This document shows, piece after piece, positions 24,953-35,947 of a stretch of 64,000 nucleotides of DNA. The stretch comes from Trametopsis cervina (taxonomy: Eukaryota > Basidiomycota > Agaricomycetes > Polyporales > Irpicaceae). The DNA lies in the NCBI GenBank assembly GCA_022385755.1, contig MU278362.1, forward strand, positions 574,251 to 638,250. Direction: 5' to 3'. The notes under the pieces were generated by a model. The model saw only the letters and a program-made list of their open reading frames with translations. It made no database searches and was not told the origin of the DNA. A program made the translations under genes and the position numbers. Positions within the stretch are counted from its first letter, which is position 1, and every line of letters begins with the position of its first letter.

Positions 24953-26892
24953 TCACTGAACAATAAAGTTAGACACGTCCAAAGAACCTATGAGATGGAC
25001 AAACCTTGAGTTCGAGTCGTCTCTCCACGCGGAGCTCAGCTCATCCTCGTCCCAAATACTACTGAGCTCCGCTCTCAGCAGTGGAGTTCCGATCCCAGAG
25101 ATCGCGGAAACGTCGATGCCAAGTAGGCTCAGGTCGACTTCGAGTATGCTTGAGCTGACGGACTCACGCACGTCGTCCGTCTCAACGCCGAACTTCTGAT
25201 GCTGGACACGACCCCATCGTTCAATCAGAGAGGATAGGGGGCGCACATCGGCATTCTCGACGCCTGAATCGTCCATATCGCCTTCTTCTGGGATGACGCA
25301 CAGAAGCCCTCCCGGTTTGCGCAGTAGGGACTCAGATACTTCCGTAGGAAGTGTTTGCAGCCTCGAGCTGGAGGTCGAGCCAGCACCAGTATTAGAGGAG
25401 AAGCCGAGGCCTAGGGCTTCCGTCACAGCATCGATGTCTAGCTGGCCGTTCTTCAACAGGTCGTCCAGCTCCCATTTAGGTGTATCTGCGTTCGCAACAC
25501 TGGAACTGGTCTGCGAAATGTCCATTTCGGATAGGGCGCGAGATATACTGGATGACGAGGAACTCCTGACCGGATACCGAAGCGGAGATGGGCCAAGGGA
25601 CGGACTACCACTCTTTCTACGCTGAGATTTAGTTCGTGCCGTAATGTGTCTTTCGGCAATGTACTTTGCAGGGTCCACTGATAGGTACTCAACATTTGCC
25701 TTGGAGGCAGACTTATTGGTGTTGTCGATATTCAGTGGACGCGTCGTAGACGAGAGGGGTGTGCTTTCAGACTTCCGATGTGTGTGCTGGGGACGTGGAG
25801 GTAGCGGACGCTGACCATAGGTGGGGAAGGGAACAGCAAGCGAAGTATTGTTTTTGATTATTGGTGATGGTGTTGAAGCGGAACCTGAGGAATGACTCGT
25901 ATCTCTAGCATTGATGCTGGACGTCGCAGACGTCGCGGTACGCATACTGGTGGACGGTTCGATAGGTGTAGTGGGAGGTGTTTCGAAAGGAGGAGCTGCA
26001 AGAAGTCAGGTATGAAAAAAAAAGTGGTAGGCAAAGCAATACACTCACTGGGGCTACTCGATGTACTTCGCTCCGCAGATCCTGTGCTGTGAGACAGCTC
26101 TTGCTGCGTGTCATCTCCCCAGGACGCTATGGTGGGCGCTATGATCTGGAGTAGTGATGGTGAGAGTGTGGGCGCAATTGTATTCATCTGGATGAAAGTG
26201 CTGTTGGCCTTTGAACGGAACGAGTCTGAAGACGGCGGTATCGCGGGATGACCATCAGAGCAAGGTGGAGACGACGGATGAATCATGCTGCAGCTAGCGA
26301 CATTGCTGTCGGGAGAGTACATTTCGAGGAAGGATAGAGACATTGTGCGCGACCTCGATGAATATCGCGAAGACGCTTGACGAGAACTTCTGTATCCACC
26401 AGTGCTGGTATCACGCGAGCGATGAGAACTTCCCAATCTTGAACGGGTACAGACGGAAGGAGAGACCGCGCGAGAACCAGGTTCGGAACGTTGAGAGCGC
26501 GCCTTCCTCACCGCCCTATCAACCCGTACTTTCACCCTAGTTTCCCATTCCGGAGAGCCCAACATTCCAACTAGATACCCAGACAAGACTTCAAGCCTAA
26601 GTTTTTGAGAGCCTTTTCTGAGTAGCTTCGGGTGCAGACCAAGGCCGATAAGGGTGGACGAGGACTTCGGCTCAGGTTCAGCGTGTGCCTCCGAGTGTAT
26701 AGATTCGATGCGACGGTACTTCATATATGCAACTTTCGCCAAGACCAGGACCAGAAACGGAACAGAGAGCCCAAGTACAAGCGGAACGGGTGATGGAGCG
26801 GTGATCGCAGAGACCAGGCCAGGGATAGGTATCGCAGCAGCGCATGACGAATACAAAAGAGTGGCCAGGAGATAAGATAGAGCCAGGTGCAT
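24953..26892 (-). CDS. Ser-rich single-pass membrane protein of unknown function
   Basis: Two exons (26892-26049, 25995-24953) sum to 1887 nt, or 628 residues. The chosen start gives a signal-like N-terminus (MHLALSYLLATLLYSSCAAA). A second hydrophobic helix follows (VPLVLGLSVPFLVLVLAKVA) and then KYRR, suggesting a type I membrane protein or a two-helix anchor. The remaining roughly 560 residues are cytosolic-looking, with Ser/Arg clusters, SP sites and an acidic helical C-terminus (KWELDDLLKNGQLDIDAVTEAL, SLLGIDVSAISGIGTP). A start at 26952 would add 20 residues and hide the signal sequence. I do not recognise a domain. The intron joins SSP and TPPFETPP in frame. Confidence 0.7.
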
Positions 26893-27170
26893 GTTCAGAG
26901 CGTAGACAAAGGAGTGTAGATGATGACGGTCAGAGATAAAGTTGAAGTTCAACGTTTATGTCCGCTTTGGGAATGAGGTCGCCGGATTTGTCAAGAACTT
27001 AGGGGCTCGCAGCCGTGGCCACATCACATTCCTCAAGACCTCAGGAGACCATCAAGCTTTGCTGAAGAAAGAAGTAATCTTTGGAATCGTCGGATCTGTA
27101 TTGCTTGCCGATGTCTTCACAGGCGAAGTCTGCTTCGATGAGATCCTCGTTAGTCCGAGAATAAAAATCA

Positions 27171-28600
27171 TCAGTCGGGCGCTTGCCTTGGATTTCTGAG
27201 GTAACGGGGTAGAGACGAATTTGAGTAGATTTGCACCGACCAGACTGGCTTGAACTCACCCTTTTCGATGAACCATCGGATTGCTGCATTTGATTAAATG
27301 TCAGAACAATCCATGGATTCTAAGTATGCGAAAGCTCACCGTACGCTTCGTGTTTTCAGTTTCAGGCTTGTCAATATACTCGACGTCCGAATCATCCTCC
27401 CACGTATTCAGCTTTTCGACAGGTGCACCTTTTGCATCTTCATCACTGCACAGATCTATAATATCTTCAACAATAGTACTTTCACGCTTTGCGGTCTTCT
27501 TCCGTACTGGGCTGATCGACGGAGCTTCGATGGAGTTGCTGCGTTTGCGCTTTGGAGTACGTGGTAATAGCTGCGAGCCGGAAGGTGAAGTCTGAGATTC
27601 GAGTTGTCGGGCGAACATAGCTTGAATGCCATCACGCCGCTGGGCAACAGACTCGATAAAGGTGGAAGACTCAGTGCCTACTTTCCCTACTTCTTTCGGC
27701 ACTTGATAGCTGAGGCAAACGAGTGAGTAGAAGTCTTTCATGTGTTGCTGGTATGCGCACCAGGTCAACGAGACATCGGTCTCCTTGTACGGCCGCACCA
27801 TGTTAGACAAAGTAGCGGACCAGGTGCCAGAAGATGTATCAAGCCAGGTGTTCAAAGCGTCCGTAGTAGACAGGATCACCGGCTGTCGATCATGAAGCCA
27901 GGTGAATGTACTGCTAGCATCCGTTGTCACGATTGTGAAAGTCCACAATGGCTCTGTGTGTCCTTTGAACTGGTGTCAACACTGACTTTTCGCATGTGGG
28001 TCGCATCTTACCCTCCAAGACTACGTGGTCATACAACCCCGCCAATAGCATCATATTGCCATCACCTCGCTTGGTGAAATGCGGAAGACGTTCCTTGCCT
28101 TTCTTCAACCATTCATAATAGCCTTCACAAGGTATTGCACATCGTTTCTTGCCTTTGAGGCTGGCCCACATACCACCGCCTTCTATGAGAGCTTCGCATC
28201 GTGCATTGATGGTGTTCAAGTCGCCATCGTCGTGTTTGCTCCAGTGCGGTACAATACCCCACTTCATGGTATGCAGAATGACTGGAGTAGATTCGATTGA
28301 GCTAGAGGTCTCGGAAGACCCCTCTTCATGAGTACGTCGCTGTTCGCGTCGAATGACCGGCGCATAAGATCGGGGTGCGATATTGTGCCTACGATATTCA
28401 GGTCAGTGCCCGAAGTGAGGCAAGCGAGTTTGTTTCTCTCACCTAGGGTGGAATTGCTCTTGAGCTACCCACTCTCCAACTTGAACGTTATAGCCGTGTA
28501 ACTGCTGAATATCATGGTGCTTGAAAACATCTATAAGCACACACGCATCCCGCTTGATCAAACAACTTACAGGTATGCCCAGTGAATATCGGCCACACAT
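27171..28600 (-). CDS. SRAP-domain protein (HMCES/YedK family), abasic-site DNA-protein crosslinker
   Basis: The protein starts MCGRYSLGI, so Cys2 becomes the N-terminal catalytic residue after Met removal. Exon 1 is 30 nt (28600-28571). Further SRAP motifs are HNIAPRSYAPVIRR, MKWGIVPHWSK, TINARCEAL, RCAIPCEGYYEWLKK and TWLHDRQPVILS. Human HMCES and bacterial YedK bond covalently to abasic sites in single-stranded DNA and shield them from error-prone processing. The family usually has HDRMPVIL; here Met is Gln. The C-terminal tail carries a basic NLS-like cluster (TPKRKRS, VRKKTAKR) and an acidic-flanked hydrophobic core (VEDIIDLCSDED) that looks like a SUMO-interaction motif. The last two introns are less certain. 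The stop at 27171 assumes splicing that ends in RQAPD. Confidence 0.88.
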
Positions 28601-28767
28601 ATTGAAGACTCGGAAGTGATTTCGCAATGAATTGAAGTTAATGAGGCGCTCCCAGTTTGAGGGACTCGCGGAGGATCAATGTGTTTGTATCGGAGACTGA
28701 ATGCACGTGGACCGAACCGTCACCATTGCTCGCGTAGGCAGCGAGCTCATACAAACACACGACGAGA

Positions 28768-30559
28768 ATGGACGTTGGGGCGAAGAGATTACTAGAAACT
28801 GCTACTATTGAAACTTTGCATGCACACCATTTCTCGCGTGCGTCCAGCCAGGCGACCTTGGTACTGACCGATCTACTTTCTCGTTACCTCACGCTACTCT
28901 CGGCCACATGTGCCAAATACGCGGAACAAGCTGGACGATTACGCCTCAATGCCAGGGATGCGGAATGTGCTCTGAGCGAGCTGGGTGTGGATGTAGCAGA
29001 GCTGAGCGAGTATTGTGCTACGGAGGGGCTGGAGATGTCGCGGTATGCTGTTCATACGGCAAGACGAGTGGAAGACTTGAACGAGTTCAAAGGTCAGTGG
29101 CCTTACAGTATGCTTGCTTCGTTCACATATGCAGTCCCATATAGCTCTTCTTTCTGTCGGGTTACGCGAAGACTATGATGATGTGGTTCCTCTCGTATAC
29201 GGGCCAATATCAGAGGAAGCACTATTAGACGAGTTATACGAGGAGAGCGAGGACGAAGAGGCGCTATCCCCTATGGACGCAGATCTCAATGAGGAATTGG
29301 AAGAGCAGGCGAATACAAATGGCGTACTAGAGCAGCCGCTGGACACAGTCAAGCAGAAGATAGACGAACGAATGACAAGCCCGCGTCCTCTGACACCTCC
29401 GCTCCCCCTCTCTCCTATATCAAACCCATCGACGCCTCCACGGAAGAGACCACGAACTGCGCACTGGCAGCCACCTCCTCATGTGCCCGATTTCATGCCT
29501 CCGTTTCCTAGCCACACACCCCGACATACCCCTTCTCCCCCGCCTGCGTCTGTTCCACTCGCTGGGAGCTTAGCAATTGCTCCAATCAGCCCTGTGAAGA
29601 TTGAGCGTCCTGTTACCCCTCCGCCGGAGGTATCCTTTGGCGCAGCAGATTATCGCACTGCTGTACCATACGCCGCATCTTCCCTATCCTCCCAACCAAC
29701 CTGGCATCTTCCAGCACACCAGGACACTCCTCCCCTTCCTCCGCGGCCCTACGAACTTCCCATAATGCAATCGGCCTTATATCAGGCGTATCATCATGTT
29801 CTAACCCATCCTCCGCCAAAGGACCTAGGGCCTACGAATCCTGCACGATACAAGGTTGCTTTGGAGCTCATCAACCAAACGGAGAGTAACTCTCGATGGG
29901 AACCACATCCCACTCTCTATGCAATATCACTGCCCAACGATCCGCGCGTTGCTGCGATGGGGCCGTCATATCCGCAGCCAATCGCCGATCCTGCTGATGA
30001 CAAGTCCGGAAAGGACAAAGGAAAGGAGGCAGAGACAGAAACCAAGCTACCGAGCAAGCCGCCGCGATCCATTCGTGGCACAGAACGCATTGTACCTCTT
30101 GTCAGCCAACAAACGTCTCGAATACCTTCCTTGGCCTTCGAAATCTTGCCTGTAAGTTGTCTCCGTATCTAACACGCTACGTAGGCGCTGACTATTCTTG
30201 ATATCCAGGGTTCCATATATACACGCGCGACAAAAGTTACGCCGCCACCCGTTCTCATGCGAGGCACGCAAAAGCTGATATATGGTCCTGGTGTCAATGC
30301 TCCTTGGAACTCCGGAACCGGTCTCCCTGGAGTGGCCCCTACTCCTCAACTAGTGAACGGAGCGAAAGCCAAGGAAAAGGAAAAGGAGAAGGACGCAGCA
30401 TCCGCGAAACCCTTACCTGATGCCAAGATGTACGCGACGTGGAGCTGGGAGCCAAAAAGCTATCGTGAACCTCTGCCACGACGTACACGTACGGGTAGCG
30501 TACAGTTATCCTCTGTGGTTGGTAACGGAAGGCGCGCCAGAAGTGAGAGTCATGGATAG
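28768..30559 (+). CDS. Histone-fold TFIID subunit, TAF8/TAF3-like
   Basis: Three exons (28768-29092, 29145-30151, 30209-30559) sum to 1683 nt, or 560 residues. Residues 1 to about 75 form a Bromo_TP-type histone fold (ALxxxHF, LTDLLSRYLTLLSATCAKYAEQ, ARDAECALSELGV). A later segment, PHVPDFMPPFPSHTP, matches the short TAF8 C-terminal motif. The rest is Pro-rich, acidic or Lys-rich and probably disordered. TAF8 pairs with TAF10, and TAF3 with TAF10, inside the TFIID core; SPT7-like proteins of SAGA use a related fold. TAF8 is my preference because of the FMPPFP motif. The first intron uses the downstream acceptor (AG at 29143-29144), because the upstream one causes an early stop. Confidence 0.72.
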
Positions 30560-30727
30560 CTTTCAATGTCATACCCACGTTACGGAATCACAGTGTTCAC
30601 TCTTTTCATCGGACTTCTACAAGATAATTGTTCGCTTAGAATGCATGTACTACCCTCTTGGTACTCTCAATACATATCCTATATTCATACCAATACACAA
30701 ATCACTTCATGGGTTGTTACTCGTTCA

Positions 30728-31539
30728 TCAACTTTGCTCAGTGATAGCAACTGGCCGATAGCCCCCTTTTCGACGTGTGTCCATGGTGTGAGTCATGACA
30801 AAGGCCAACACGGGGACCAGAGCGAAGATTGCAGCGATTAAGACAACTTGTCTGACAACGATTGGCTCCGCGTTAAAAGCAAAGACTACCACTTGAGCAA
30901 AAACTGCCAGAATGGCAATGATCAAAGAGGCCATCCCTGTTAAATGGTGCCGCTTAATGCTCGGGATCGGAGGATTGAAACACGATTTCTGTGCTTACAA
31001 TGCATTACAAGCCATCCCACTGCTGGGCGCAGACCGTAGGTAACCAGTGCGTGCCAATGATCGCGGGTTATCAGATTGCCTTCGGTCGGGACATCTGAGC
31101 GAGCTGCATGGTCAGGCAGGCCTGCAAACTCATCAGCCAGTACCAGTGAGCTGAACGTAGCACTGATGCTAAATAGTAGGGCTATGTAGGTGAGGATAAG
31201 GATAGCGTTGTGCGAAGCCTTGGTGGCTGCGAAGTCGTCACCAGGGTTTTGGGGCGGTGTCTTGAAGAAGACAAGGAAACTGGTCTCGGTGGCCGCTAGC
31301 AAACCACCCTGGTAGCGGATGATCAGATCTATACCACACGGAAGAGCATTCATAGGACTTACAACGGCAGCGGCACTTGGTAACACAGCTAGCCACCCAG
31401 CTTGGAGGGATTGTATGTATGGAGGCAACGCATCTGAAATCCATGCAAAGGATAGTTTAGCAATCAAAACTAGCATACACGCTGCACAAAGCTGCCACCT
31501 ACATTTCAGATTCACCTGAGGGTCAGATATTTTAGGCAT
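30728..31539 (-). CDS. Small multi-pass membrane protein, copy B
   Basis: Four exons (31539-31503, 31433-31363, 31308-30999, 30936-30728) sum to 627 nt, or 208 residues. The protein reads MPKISDPQVNLKYALPPY, then hydrophobic segments (VGGLLAATETSFLVFF, NAILILTYIALLFSISATF, SSLVLADEFAGLPDHAARSD) and two further helices (ASLIIAILAVFAQVVVFAF, QVVLIAAIFALVPVLAFVM). It is the paralogue of copy A, 28 kb away on the same strand, with a shared 71-nt exon 2 and the same splice phases. No catalytic motif is visible. A longer N-terminus further upstream cannot be excluded. Confidence 0.65.
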
Positions 31540-33423
31540 CAGAGGCTTTGTATGTTGTTGTGGACGTAATGGAGGTTTTCGAGGGTGCAGGGGGTCTCTC
31601 TGTTTAATAGTGCTGGTGTAGCGGCGATGCCGATACTTGCGCAAGCTGGAGCGTAGCGTACAACTGATAGAGACTACTTGGCGGGGATGAAGATACAGAT
31701 TTTTTGTTGAGGACACGTCTTAAACGTCTACCTGGCATGAGGTCCATACCGCCGCACATGCGCGTTGCATCCGGGTGGTCCAGGGTCCAATCTCGAGTGG
31801 ATCTCAGTGAAATAGTGGGGATAGTAAGACTGCCTGTATAGGTCAATGAGCTTGCGGCATTAGAACCTGACCAAGGGTCCATATCGCGAACTTCGGAACT
31901 GTAATGCACCTGGTCGTAAAGTGAAAGGTCAGCATACACGAGGTGGCGCTTTGTGCGACGGACTTGGTCGATACGCATGAGGAGACTGTCAGCGTGGAAG
32001 CATTGCGACGGTTGGAATAAGTTTGTTACCTGGTAATACGCTAGAACCTCATGTAGCTGCTCGCCGACGGTCTCGGAAGCATGGGTTTCCAAGATAACCA
32101 AGACGCCAGGCGTACTGCGACTGAACGGAGCAGACATGAGGAGAGCACGCCTGCATGCACAACTCGAGCCCTTGGAATATTGTCAAGGGTTAAGTGAGTG
32201 AGATATCTGGCCTCTGAGGCCCTCCCTGTTCGATAACGAGAGCGCATGCAAGAAAAACAGGGCTAAGTTCATGGGTGCTCGCCTTGACGGTAGGTATACT
32301 GTGCTTGGCAAACAAAACCTGTGGCTCCTAGAAAAGAGTGGAGGCAATAGAGAACGGAGATGAACTCGTGGGAGAGGCTTACAACATTGTCCAGTTCCTG
32401 AGTATACTAATTGCAAGTTGGACAATCCATGTCATAACTTAGCGCTTTCCAGCAGCCACGCTTGCTCTTGCAGGCGGACACGACTATGGCGGCAGCTCAC
32501 AGACCCTGGACAGAAAAACTAAATCAATCATTTCCGCTCCTTTTGAATTTTGATAGACTCACCTACCGATATCGAAAGCGCTTTCGTCCCCGTCGACACA
32601 GCGAGCGAAAGCGCTTTTCGCGATTGGTCGTTAGCCGGGCAGTACGGTACAGGTCTCGCGCGTGATATGGGGGTCAGTGGCTCTGTCTATGATGATGTTA
32701 TGTTCCTGCACTTTCGAGGTCATTTGCAGTTCAACTTCATATGCATCAGCCCAAAACTCACCTTCGTCTGCGATGGTGGATTCTTGAGAAAGAAGCGTCC
32801 GTGAGATTCAAGTTGAAGACCATGCACCTAACTCAAAATGAAAATGGGCTTATCAATTGACATGGATCGCATGCTGCTTTCGAAATTTCGAAGTTTGTAA
32901 CGACGAATTGAAACATCCTTCGAGGAATTAGAGGAAGAGCGTTGGCGTATTATGCAGGCGCTCTCCACGTGCACAAATGATGGGCAATCACTGCGAAGAC
33001 CACTGTCGCGAATACAGCAGTCATTAGCCGGCCGCGGATATCCCTGTCGACGTTTCTCTACTTGTTGGGAAGGCATACACTTGCGACCCATTCGTGTCTT
33101 AGGAAGCCATGCACGTAGAGCATCTTCGAATTGACGTGCAGACGTTAGGAGTTGCATATTATAAGGGAGAAACTGATCGTCATTTAACAAGATAATGGGC
33201 GCAACATTATTCGAGGACGGTAGCATACATTATTGAACAAGAATAAATGGTACATTCTATCTGGCTTGATTTTTGCATGACATTTGGGTGAAACTTCGCT
33301 TAATTCAGAGGCCAACGAGCCATAGCAGTTGGTCCACAATGGTCCATCAGACTGGGGCTCTGGCATTTGCTTCTTCATCTGCTTCTAAACCCGCTACGCT
33401 TCCTACCGGAGTGTCGTTGGGTT
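31540..33423. other. Unassigned region between copy B and the MYND gene
   Basis: Two minus-strand open frames (31604-32137, 177 codons; 32828-33226, 132 codons) could be exons of an unrecognised gene. I found no domain and no splice pattern joining them with confidence. Around 32571-32620 GAAAGCGCTTTCG and GAAAGCGCTTTTCG form a pair of palindromic repeats. Confidence 0.4.
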
Positions 33424-35295
33424 CTACACATACACATGAACTCCATCCGCGTGCTTTTGCGCGAACATGGGCGGGCCTCCGATCGAGCCGCCTCTCTTCC
33501 AATCTACACGTCGGACTGGGCTGAATGCCCCGCTCTGGAACTCTATTAGGATGAAAACCTGCCATTCCGACTGAGTCAAAGACGCAAGTAGTGGTCTAAC
33601 AGAGTTCAGTTGACTCGGTGACTCTCCGGGTGGTTGTGGAAGTATGATAACACTTACGGCCTGACATGCATGCCCTTCTCAGGGCCCTTGCTCATTGCTT
33701 CGTCCATATCTATCACGTCCTGCTTTAGTCCTGGATACTCAAATTCGAGTGATATTTGCTCCACCACCGTCTTCACATCAATATTGCTCATCTGGTCCGA
33801 GAACGTCACCATCATGAACCACACTATATAGTGGCAGAGTAGGGCCACAGACTTTCTGTCCCCCGTTGTCATTGCTTTCTCGCGAACCTCGCGGAAGATG
33901 CGAAGTACAACAGGATAGCGAATGACAAAGGTTCCTGAATTTTCTCCCAGGGGTCCGCTGTGCATGCGAGTGATGAAGTCCACGTCTGGATTCATGTCGA
34001 GCCGTCGGACATGCCATACGAGTAGCGGGGAGCGCTTGAATCCGGCCACCGCAGGTCCAGTTTGCCTCGCCAGTGGTTCTTCTAGGAGCATATTAGGAAC
34101 AGCGGCTTCAACAGCCTCTTCAAGTGAGGTGACGATCTTGCCACAAACTCGCTTGTGGCGTGGCTTTCAGTCCTTGGTTTGACAGTCTCTGCAGGGAGAG
34201 AATTTAAGTCGGCCATACTCCTACAAGCAAGCCAGGATCGTGGATAGCGCACCTGGAGCAGTAGCAGACCTCCCGCTGCATTCCCTTCCAGCACTTACTG
34301 CAGCGCAGGAACTTCTCACCCTCCCCTTGTTCCTTTCCGCACCCGTCACAAGCAAATTTCTCTTCGTTTCTTCGCTCCTGATTAAAAGCAAGCTCGTGTT
34401 GAAATATCATGTCCGCCCGATCTTCCCCATAGAGAATCCGCATTTCACCCTTTAGTTTCTCGTTCTTTGATTTCTTATCTGCCTCAGAGCGGAAGGCATG
34501 ATGTTTATGAACAAGAACCTGCGGAAGCGGCCGTCCGAAGAGCGAATCAAGCATTCCCTCAGCGACGAGGTCTGCGCCCACCGCTGTCAGCCACCTACGC
34601 CAAACATAGTGAGCGTTCCACTCACATATCAGTTTTGTACGATACAGTAGGACCTCGACGAGCGTGGACCTCTCGATCGGAGTAATTGTAGGTTCTCGCG
34701 CGTGCTGCCGGCGGAGAGCGTCCCAAGTTCGCTCAGGAAAGTGATGCAGCTCTCTAGGGACAGGAGAGATGTCGTTCGGTATGATTGCCTTCAGTAAGTC
34801 AAGAAGCACCTGTCCGTTTGTGCCGAGGTATTCTGTGTGCATGATATCCGGGCAGTAGCTGCGAGCATCATTGAGGTATCTCGCCTGCGATGCTGCGCTG
34901 GCCATTGCTATAAGTGCATGCCGACGGCGGGTAGCGGCACTGGCCGACATCCACTTCTCCTCGAGGTCATCCTGAGCGAACGCTTCGGCAGCTTTCGCTC
35001 CAATCCGATGCCTGATTTCGCAGGTACTTCGGTATTCAACCAAGTAGTTGTACATGTCCTCGTTCTGATTAGGGTCGCTGCCATCCAGCGTTTTCCGAGT
35101 ACAGGCAATAGCCAGTGCGCTCAGCGGTTCCACGAGAAAGGGGTACAGTTGGTAAAACTCTTCCCAGTTTTTGTTCCATAGGTCAGGGGAGTCACGGGCA
35201 TCTTCGATGCCAGGAAACATGTGTGGGTTGACGAAGACTCCTACCGGAGAGCCAGGGCGAGCGCCAGGAATTGGACGTAGTGGTGATGGAGGCAT
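33424..35295 (-). pseudogene. MYND zinc-finger protein gene with one in-frame stop
   Basis: Three exons (35295-34253, 34188-33658, 33595-33424) sum to 1746 nt and keep one frame throughout, except for a single TGA at 34167-34169 (codon 355 of 582). The stop falls inside the MYND finger. Its zinc ligands read CDGCG, CSKC, VCYCSRDCQTKD, then stop, then KPRHKRVCG. MYND fingers normally have Trp at exactly this place (CQxxDW), so TGG to TGA is the simplest reading. The roughly 350-residue N-terminal part is helical with no named domain. The segment after the stop (FIxRMHSGPLGENSGTF, LLxHYIVWFMMVTF, SEWQVFILIEFQSGAFSP) matches nothing I can name. It could be a recent null allele, a base-calling error or a readthrough site. 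Confidence 0.75.
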
Positions 35296-35947
35296 AGCAG
35301 AGGAACAAAGTACGTAGATAGCAATATCTCACAGGGCTATGTGCTCTTTCGAGTCTGTGGTCTCGTAGGAAGGGGATGGTGGTGTGAGCAATCGTTTAGC
35401 GCAAGAGTCGCTTAGGCTGTCTCCAAGAGGGGAAGCGAATATACCTCATCATTTCGCGTACCATATAGCTCGCGCTATGCCGGTCGTGGATTTTTGAGTT
35501 GCTCGCACGGATGTCGTTATGGAAAGGTGTACAACTTTGAGCAGCGGTTGGACGATAGATTCGCGAAGACGCTGTACAGAAAGAGCCTTCACAGTGATTG
35601 CCCATCACCAAAGCGGCAAAGAGCGCGTACTCCAGGAACATGGCGCCTGGACAGCGTGATTCAGCTGTAACGATTCCATGTAAACCGGTATGAATGTTCA
35701 GTTTGCATTACAGAAGAATTGTGAAAACACTACGGTTTACAGTAAAGGGGTACATAATGCGATGTAGCTGAAACAATGTGTGTTTTGATCCAGTGAAAGT
35801 TCAAGGACGGATGCAAGGACAATGGACATCGAATACACGTGCAGCCATAAAACAGAAAATGTCTCAAAATTACACTACCGTTATCATACATGCAGAGTGT
35901 AGAAAATCCATGGGGTATGATACAAGTCATCATTGTCGTGAAAGTCG
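35296..35947. other. Intergenic region
   Basis: This is 5' flanking sequence of the MYND gene and 3' flanking sequence of the kinase gene. An 81-codon minus-strand frame (35396-35641) begins MFLEYALFAALVMG, but nothing else supports it as a gene. Confidence 0.45.

Noticed and set aside
31604..32137. 177-codon minus-strand frame as an N-terminal extension of membrane protein B
   Set aside because: Copy A has no such extension and B starts well at 31539; no splice joins them convincingly.
34112..34252. Alternative acceptor in the MYND gene that would skip the TGA
   Set aside because: The acceptor at CAAG keeps another frame that stops soon after and loses the Cys/His ligands; no in-frame GT-AG intron removes the codon.
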